Shown in pieces: positions 6,498 through 9,934 of a stretch of DNA of 9,934 nt (its first letter is position 1; every line of letters starts with the position of its first letter). The DNA comes from an uncultured Lachnospiraceae bacterium (GTDB lineage: Bacteria > Bacillota_A > Clostridia > Lachnospirales > Lachnospiraceae): positions 1 through 9,934 of the forward strand of contig CAMOGO010000027.1 in the NCBI GenBank assembly GCA_946614075.1, written 5' to 3'. A program made the translations under genes and the position numbers. A model generated the notes under the pieces. It saw nothing but the letters and a program-made list of their open reading frames with translations, searched no databases and was not told the origin of the DNA.

Positions 6498-7226
6498 TCA
6501 GTCATGCCGCTGCGTAAAGTCCGAATAGACCTCGCAGAACCTCGCGTGGAACGACGCCGGCTCGCCCTTCTCCGTCAGATGAGAGACATCCCCCAAGGTA
6601 CTCATGCGGAAATAGGCAATCCCCTCTTCTCTCTCCTCCGTCGCAATCGTCGTGACCGAAGCAGGCGGTGCGACAAGGCCGTGCCACAGTGGCATGACCG
6701 GAAGATTCAGAAGGTGGGACAGAAGAACGCAGGTAAGCCCGAAATGGCAGAACAAGGCAATCGTGTCCGTGTTTGGCCTGACGGCACGGTAAATCCGCCC
6801 CTCTCTCACGTAGCCATGCTGCGCAAGGAGCTCGTCAAACGCCTCCGTCACCTCACGATATTTGGAAGCGAGATCACCGGAAAGCGCCAGGGACGTAGTG
6901 GTCCATGCATCCTCCGTGAAATTCTCCGGGTGCGCCGTCCACTGTGCCGGCTTGTTGTCCCAGGGCTGCCTGCCCTGTGTGCCGTCATCCCGCACGACCG
7001 GCCAGGAAAACTCCCGCAGCCAATCCTTGACCACTTCCTCACGGCCAAGAGCCTTTAAGGTCGGCGCCGCCGTGTCCCGTGCTCTCGTAAGAGGTGAGAC
7101 ATAGATATAATCCGGGCTGTTTTTCTCCATCCTGAGCGCCGTCAGCTCGGCTTCTCTTTTTCCCTTTTCCGTCAGACGGTCGATCCGCCCGTCCGGCTCT
7201 CCATGGCGTACGATCCAAAGCTTCAT
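6498..7226 (-). CDS. Histidine phosphatase superfamily (phosphoglycerate mutase-like) protein
   Basis: A 242-residue cytosolic enzyme of the branch-1 histidine phosphatase superfamily, which transfers phosphate through a phosphohistidine. LWIVRHGE (3-10) carries the catalytic RHG with His8. YVSPLTRARDTA (42-53) carries the phosphate-pocket arginine. LFCHFG (158-163) supplies the second His161. The substrate cannot be told from sequence; many members act on sugar or nucleotide phosphates and cofactor intermediates. The frame stays open upstream to 7421, but that extension is 11-residue repeats encoded by the 33-bp tandem repeat. The ATG at 7226 is preferred because AAAGGAG lies about 12 bases before it and the RHG motif then sits at its usual position. 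The gene is on the same strand as the amino-sugar operon, separated from it by 184 bases with a possible terminator and a promoter. Confidence 0.88.
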   Translation of the reverse strand: MKLWIVRHGEPDGRIDRLTEKGKREAELTALRMEKNSPDYIYVSPLTRARDTAAPTLKALGREEVVKDWLREFSWPVVRDDGTQGRQPWDNKPAQWTAHPENFTEDAWTTTSLALSGDLASKYREVTEAFDELLAQHGYVREGRIYRAVRPNTDTIALFCHFGLTCVLLSHLLNLPVMPLWHGLVAPPASVTTIATEEREEGIAYFRMSTLGDVSHLTEKGEPASFHARFCEVYSDFTQRHD

Positions 7227-7298
7227 ACTGTGCTGCCACTCCTTTTCGTTCGTAAAGCTGCTGTCCTTACTGTCGGTCTCACTGTCGGCCTTTCCCGG

Positions 7299-7434
7299 CC
7301 GCAAGGCTGTATTCACTGTCAGCCCTTCCCAACCGCATACTATATGCTCTGTCAATCCTTCCCGGCCGCATACTGTATGCTCTGTCAATCCTTCCCGGCC
7401 GCATACTGTATGCTCTGTCAATCCTTCCCGGCCG
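7299..7434. repeat. 33-bp tandem repeat carrying a 13-bp palindrome and TTGACA
   Basis: Three full copies of a 33-base unit occupy 7333-7365, 7366-7398 and 7399-7431, preceded by a degenerate copy (7299-7332) and followed by a three-base remnant. The last two full copies are identical; the first differs by one base. Each unit holds GCATAC-T-GTATGC, a palindrome with six-base arms (7368-7380 and 7401-7413; one mismatch in 7335-7347). On the minus strand each unit also holds a perfect TTGACA hexamer (7350-7355, 7383-7388, 7416-7421). The copies abut with no spacers, so this is not CRISPR. It lies just upstream of the histidine-phosphatase gene, and 33 bp is about three helical turns, which would put the palindromes on nearly the same DNA face. 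Confidence 0.93.
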
Positions 7435-7516
7435 TCTCGGACAGGACGTAATCATATCACTTTCCGCTCAGGAAAGGAAGACCCGGCCGAAAGATTTGTC
7501 CGGTCGGAAGTACGGT

Positions 7517-7585
7517 AAGGAAAAGCTCAAGGAAAAGCTCAGGAAAAGGCTCAGGGAAAAGCTCAGGGAAAAGCTCAGGGAAAAA
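7517..7585. repeat. 12-bp purine-rich tandem repeat
   Basis: Five 12-base units with consensus AGGGAAAAGCTC run from 7517 to 7576, followed by a partial unit. They are purine-rich on the plus strand and pyrimidine-rich on the minus strand. Units 1-2 begin AAGG, units 3-5 begin AGGA or AGGG, so the array has drifted slightly. It lies between the divergent phosphatase and pyridoxal-kinase genes. A minus-strand frame through it would encode a Ser/Leu/Phe repeat and is not considered a gene. Confidence 0.9.
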
Positions 7586-7788
7586 GAATCCGTCCGGATG
7601 CCCGGCTCAAAATTGGCACGGTCAGAATAATCAAAAATGGCTATTTTATTCTCTCCAATTTCTCTTACAATACAGGTGTATACAGTTTTTGGCAATGATT
7701 GTCTGACGATTTCTGTCTTGCGACTGTCGTTTTGGCGATTGCTATTTCAGCGAATGCTGCTTTTTATATTACAGGAGGTTTTACGATT
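7586..7788 (+). promoter_or_regulatory. Leader and probable promoter region of the pyridoxal kinase gene
   Basis: This is the most A/T-rich part of the 562-bp divergent gap. TACAAT at 7666-7671 is a fair -10 element, but the matching -35 region (ATTTTA, 7643-7648) is poor. A second A/T element, TATATT (7765-7770), is too close to the ribosome site to be an easy promoter. The clear signal is AGGAGGT at 7773-7779, nine bases before the kinase ATG, which fixes the start. Confidence 0.35.
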
Positions 7789-8634
7789 ATGAAGCGCATT
7801 TTAACGATACAAGATATTTCCTGCTTTGGAAAATGCTCCATCACCGTCGCCCTGCCCGTTCTCTCGGCCATGGGCATTGAGACGGTCATCCTGCCGACCG
7901 CGGTTCTGTCCACCCACACGATGTTCAAGAACTTCACCGTCAAGGACCTGACCGACCAGCTGATCCCGATCACCGATCACTGGAAATCCGAGAGCATCCA
8001 TTTTGACGCGATCTACACCGGGTATCTCGGCTCCGCGGAGGAGATCGAGATCGTCAAGAAAATCTTTGAGGAATTCGGTGGCGAGGACACGAAGATCTTC
8101 ATCGATCCGGTCATGGCCGACAATGGCAAGATGTACCCGGCTTTTGATGAGACCTATGCTGCTCTGAATGCTAAGCTCTGCGGCCTGGCTGACATCATCG
8201 TGCCTAATATCACCGAGGCTTGCTTCATGACCGGCATCGAGTACAAGGAGACCTACGATGAGGCCTATGTCAAGGAGCTTCTGGCAGGCCTTGCCAAGCT
8301 CGGTGCAAAGGAAGTCGTCCTGACCGGTGTCTCCCTGTCAGAGGGCAAGACCGGTGTCTACGGCCTGAACACCGTGACCGGCGAGACCACCATCTACCAG
8401 AACGACCGCGTCAACGCCTCCTTCCACGGCACCGGCGACATCTTCTCCAGCGTCCTCTTTGGCGCGATCACCCGCGGCATCCCGATGGCTGACGCCTTCC
8501 GCATCGCCGCTGACTATACCGCCGACACCATCCGCGTTACGCTCGAGAACCCGGAGAATCCTTGGTACGGCGTAGACTTCGAGGCTACCCTGCCCCAGCT
8601 CGTGAAGACCCTAGAGGCCGAGTGCGGGAAGTAA
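7789..8634 (+). CDS. Pyridoxamine/pyridoxal kinase, PdxK/PdxY-like (ribokinase fold)
   Basis: This 281-residue cytosolic kinase would phosphorylate pyridoxal, pyridoxamine or pyridoxine to the 5'-phosphate for vitamin B6 salvage. The N-terminus ILTIQDISCFGKCSITVALPVLSAMG contains the GKCS-type substrate loop of the family. YTGYLGS (76-82), DPVMADNGKMY (106-116) and VPNITEACFMTG (138-149) follow. HGTGDIFSSVLFGA (213-226) is the anion hole with catalytic Asp217. The length matches the family. The frame is open 30 codons further upstream with a hydrophobic stretch that mimics a signal peptide, but the AGGAGGT at 7773-7779 and the family N-terminus place the start at 7789. It is transcribed alone, divergent from the phosphatase and convergent with the TldD-like gene. 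A hydroxymethylpyrimidine kinase role is less likely given the pyridoxal-kinase motifs. The choice between pdxK and pdxY naming is not settled by sequence alone. Confidence 0.92.
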   Translation: MKRILTIQDISCFGKCSITVALPVLSAMGIETVILPTAVLSTHTMFKNFTVKDLTDQLIPITDHWKSESIHFDAIYTGYLGSAEEIEIVKKIFEEFGGEDTKIFIDPVMADNGKMYPAFDETYAALNAKLCGLADIIVPNITEACFMTGIEYKETYDEAYVKELLAGLAKLGAKEVVLTGVSLSEGKTGVYGLNTVTGETTIYQNDRVNASFHGTGDIFSSVLFGAITRGIPMADAFRIAADYTADTIRVTLENPENPWYGVDFEATLPQLVKTLEAECGK

Positions 8635-8653
8635 AGAAGTAGCAGGCACGACA

Positions 8654-8674
8654 CGGCCCGGGCGGCCCGGGCCG
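8654..8674. other. GC-only perfect inverted repeat after the pyridoxal kinase
   Basis: CGGCCCGGG (8654-8662) and CCCGGGCCG (8666-8674) form a nine-base perfect stem around CGG, 19 bases after the kinase stop. A second small hairpin, CTGGC-CGAA-GCCAG, follows at 8684-8697. Neither has a U-tract, so they may protect the mRNA 3' end or pause polymerase rather than terminate alone. Confidence 0.6.
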
Positions 8675-8722
8675 GGCTGTCTGCTGGCCGAAGCCAGACT
8701 GAGGACTGAGGGCAGGCTTAGT

Positions 8723-8846
8723 GCTTGGTCAGGCTGAGAACCTGGTCAGACTGAGAACTTGCTCAGACTGGGGGCTTGGTCAGACCGAGAACTTGCTCAG
8801 ACCGGGGGCTTGGTCAGACCGAGAACTTGCTCAGACTGGGGGCTTG
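8723..8846. repeat. 17-bp tandem repeat with a 34-bp alternating pattern
   Basis: Seven 17-base units run from 8723 to 8841, followed by a five-base partial copy. Two variants alternate in the later part: ACTTGCTCAGACYGGGG and GCTTGGTCAGACCGAGA. The real period there is 34 bp, which implies that pairs of units were amplified. The array lies in the 3' region of the kinase transcript, between the GC hairpins and the terminator. A plus-strand frame through it (8721-8918) has no ribosome site and is read as repeat translation, not a gene. Confidence 0.93.
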
Positions 8847-8893
8847 AGAAAAGAAATCTTGGAAATCCCCCAAAGAAAAAGACACCATTTAAT

Positions 8894-8943
8894 AAAAAGT
8901 GGGGCATTCTGTCTTTAAGCTAGTCAGAATGCCCCACTTTTTT
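8894..8943. terminator. Strong bidirectional intrinsic terminator
   Basis: AAAAAGTGGGGCATTCTG (8894-8911) is complemented perfectly by the bases 8925-8942, an 18-bp stem around a 13-base loop, with a T-run on the plus-strand side and the mirrored A-run giving a U-run on the minus strand. It can end both the pyridoxal kinase transcript and the convergent TldD-like transcript. The 144 bases from 8944 to 9087 hold no gene that I can support. Confidence 0.93.
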
Positions 8944-9087
8944 GACTAATTCTCTTCCTTTTTTGGGGTATAAGCTTTCAGATGCAGCTTCTTCCCCCCA
9001 TTTTCCCATCTTCTACACGTCCCAATCGTGGGGATCTGCAGAAATAATTGGCAAGTTGAACCCCACCTTTTCTCTTTAAGGCAAGTT

Positions 9088-9934
9088 TTATTCCTCGGTG
9101 GCGCCGGTTACGATGACCTCCTCCAGGCGTGTCAGAGCCGGGATGCGGACATTGTCATACTGTCTGTCAGCCGCGGAGGCTTTCAGGCAGCCTGCCACGT
9201 CGTGCATGTTTCCGGAGACGGAGCCGCCGGAGACGATGGTGGTCTGCTCGCCGTCGTGCCAGTAGCCGAGGCGGATCTCGCCGGCGATGTCGCCGGTCAG
9301 GGGATCGACCTGGAAATCCGAGAACTCGACAACCTCCAGATACGAGCCGCTGCGCAGCTCCTCCTCGGTCCGGGTACCGCCCTCTACGATGAAGTTCGAC
9401 GCGATAAAGGAGTCGGTCACGCCCAGATACCAGGAAAACTGGCGGCTGCCGTAGCTGCTTTTCGCGATGTTGTTCTCGATGATGACGCGGTCGGAGACCG
9501 GAGCGCCTTCGGCGTCATAGGCGGCATTGCCCGAGGAATTCGGCAGATACTTCACGGCCTTTACCGTCAGGGCGTCGCCAGCTACGTCTGCCACGACCGG
9601 CTCTCCCATCTTCCAGTCGGAGATGCCCTGATACAGGTAGCCTGCGCTCATCCGGTCGATGAAATAGCTGTAAATCTGAACGGCAGCGTCCGTGGAGAAC
9701 AGCACCGGGAACTTCCCGAGGGACGGGGTCGGCACGGTGTGAAGACGATCCTTGCCATAGCGCATCGTCTCGGTCAGGTCGCGGATGAGCCCGTCACGAT
9801 CGCAGCTGCCCGAGTGGTACAGACGATAAAGCTCGATTTCATGGACAGAGCCCGTAGCACTACCCGCATCGATTGCGTCATCCGCATCGATTGCGCCACC
9901 CGCATCGATTGCGCCACGCGCATCGATTGCGCCG
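9088..9934 (-). CDS. TldD/PmbA-family protein (PmbA/TldE-like), C-terminal 281 residues, cut by window end
   Basis: The frame is open through the right edge. The ATG at 9765 is an internal Met, because similarity to the family and an open frame continue upstream of it. The last 120 or so residues fit the C-terminal domain of TldD/PmbA proteins, which form a complex degrading unstructured peptides. Signs are YLGVTDSFIASNFIVEGG (a GV-nl-lepG type segment), TRTEEELRSGSYLEVV, DPLTGDIAGEIRLGYWHDGE (the TGD..-..G hallmark), SVSGNMHDVAG (iaGNl-d type) and the terminal strand VIVTGA. No HExxxH zinc motif and no C-terminal Cys-Gly-Lys zinc ligand of TldD are seen in the visible part, which favours the non-catalytic PmbA/TldE branch or a divergent subfamily. 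The N-terminal end of the visible part is an Ala-Ile-Asp-Ala repeat encoded by an 18-bp tandem repeat. Its partner gene is not in the window. Confidence 0.75.
   Translation of the reverse strand, partial: GAIDARGAIDAGGAIDADDAIDAGSATGSVHEIELYRLYHSGSCDRDGLIRDLTETMRYGKDRLHTVPTPSLGKFPVLFSTDAAVQIYSYFIDRMSAGYLYQGISDWKMGEPVVADVAGDALTVKAVKYLPNSSGNAAYDAEGAPVSDRVIIENNIAKSSYGSRQFSWYLGVTDSFIASNFIVEGGTRTEEELRSGSYLEVVEFSDFQVDPLTGDIAGEIRLGYWHDGEQTTIVSGGSVSGNMHDVAGCLKASAADRQYDNVRIPALTRLEEVIVTGATEE
9865..9934 (-). repeat. 18-bp in-frame tandem repeat inside the TldD/PmbA-like gene
   Basis: Units of 18 bases with consensus CGCATCGATTGCGCCACC (plus strand) lie at 9865-9882, 9883-9900 and 9901-9918, plus a 16-base partial copy at the window end. 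Read on the coding strand each gives the hexapeptide AIDAxx, where xx is GG, RG or DD across copies. The array may extend beyond the edge. Because 18 is a multiple of three, copy-number change would keep the frame. Such a repeat is not part of the normal TldD/PmbA fold. Confidence 0.92.

Noticed and set aside
7227..7421. N-terminal extension of the histidine phosphatase made of 11-residue repeats
   Set aside because: It comes from translating the 33-bp tandem repeat in frame. The catalytic RHG sits at residue 7-9 from the ATG at 7226, which also has a ribosome site.
7333..7431. CRISPR array
   Set aside because: The 33-bp repeats abut directly with no unique spacers, and no cas gene is present.
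7451..7479. Minus-strand promoter TTCCTT-17-TATGAT for the phosphatase gene
   Set aside because: The -10 is good but the -35 matches consensus at only two positions. The distance to the gene is over 200 bases, through the repeat array, so the support is too weak to annotate.
7468..7695. Minus-strand frame of 75 codons with Ser/Leu/Phe repeats and a TTG start
   Set aside because: It is translation of the 12-bp purine-rich repeat, without a ribosome site or homology signal.
7699..7788. Signal-peptide-like 30-residue extension of the pyridoxal kinase
   Set aside because: The family is cytosolic, its N-terminus starts at MKRILTIQD, and AGGAGGT lies nine bases before that ATG.
8721..8918. Plus-strand 65-codon frame through the 17-bp repeats
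   Set aside because: Repeat-derived peptide with no ribosome site. It ends inside the terminator hairpin.
8956..9000. Second terminator-like fold (GGGG..CCCC with AAGCT/AGCTT) after the main terminator
   Set aside because: The stem is broken by mismatches and no proper U-run follows on either strand. The 8894-8943 hairpin already explains termination.

Overview
The window looks like chromosomal DNA from a GC-rich member of the Clostridia, most likely a Lachnospiraceae-type gut anaerobe. Support for this: strong AGGAG-type ribosome sites, Firmicutes-style NagA and GlmS sequences, tight unidirectional gene strings, and U-tract hairpin terminators. The assignment is an inference from gene style, not from a marker gene. 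No rRNA, tRNA, CRISPR array, insertion sequence or phage gene was seen.

Layout. From 6313 down to the left edge, five minus-strand genes form an amino-sugar operon. In transcription order they are a sugar-1-phosphate nucleotidyltransferase (5390-6313), glmS (3381-5234), a divergent ROK-family protein with an extra N-terminal domain (1939-3324), nagA (626-1735), and a NahK-like anomeric hexosamine kinase cut off by the window start (1-623). A likely promoter with an overlapping inverted repeat sits before the nucleotidyltransferase. Upstream on the same strand is a histidine-phosphatase gene (6498-7226). A repeat-rich divergent region (7227-7788) separates it from a plus-strand pyridoxamine/pyridoxal kinase (7789-8634). 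That gene converges, across a strong hairpin terminator (8894-8943), on the C-terminal part of a minus-strand TldD/PmbA-family gene that runs off the right edge (9088-9934).

How the genes may work together. GlmS makes glucosamine-6-P from fructose-6-P. NagA turns GlcNAc-6-P into glucosamine-6-P. The ROK protein could be the 6-kinase feeding NagA. The NahK-like kinase would make HexNAc-1-P and the nucleotidyltransferase could convert that directly to a UDP-sugar, bypassing GlmM/GlmU. This resembles in logic the AmgK/MurU recycling route of Pseudomonas and the NahK step of the bifidobacterial lacto-N-biose pathway. No lacto-N-biose phosphorylase, NagB or transporter lies inside the window.

The other striking property is non-coding. 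Four of the intergenic or leader stretches each carry a different short tandem repeat (12, 33, 12 and 17 bp), and the TldD-like gene carries an 18-bp in-frame one. The ROK-nagA gap holds a structured segment of about 180 bp bounded by 12-bp direct repeats. The glmS leader has tandem repeats where Firmicutes often have the glmS ribozyme.
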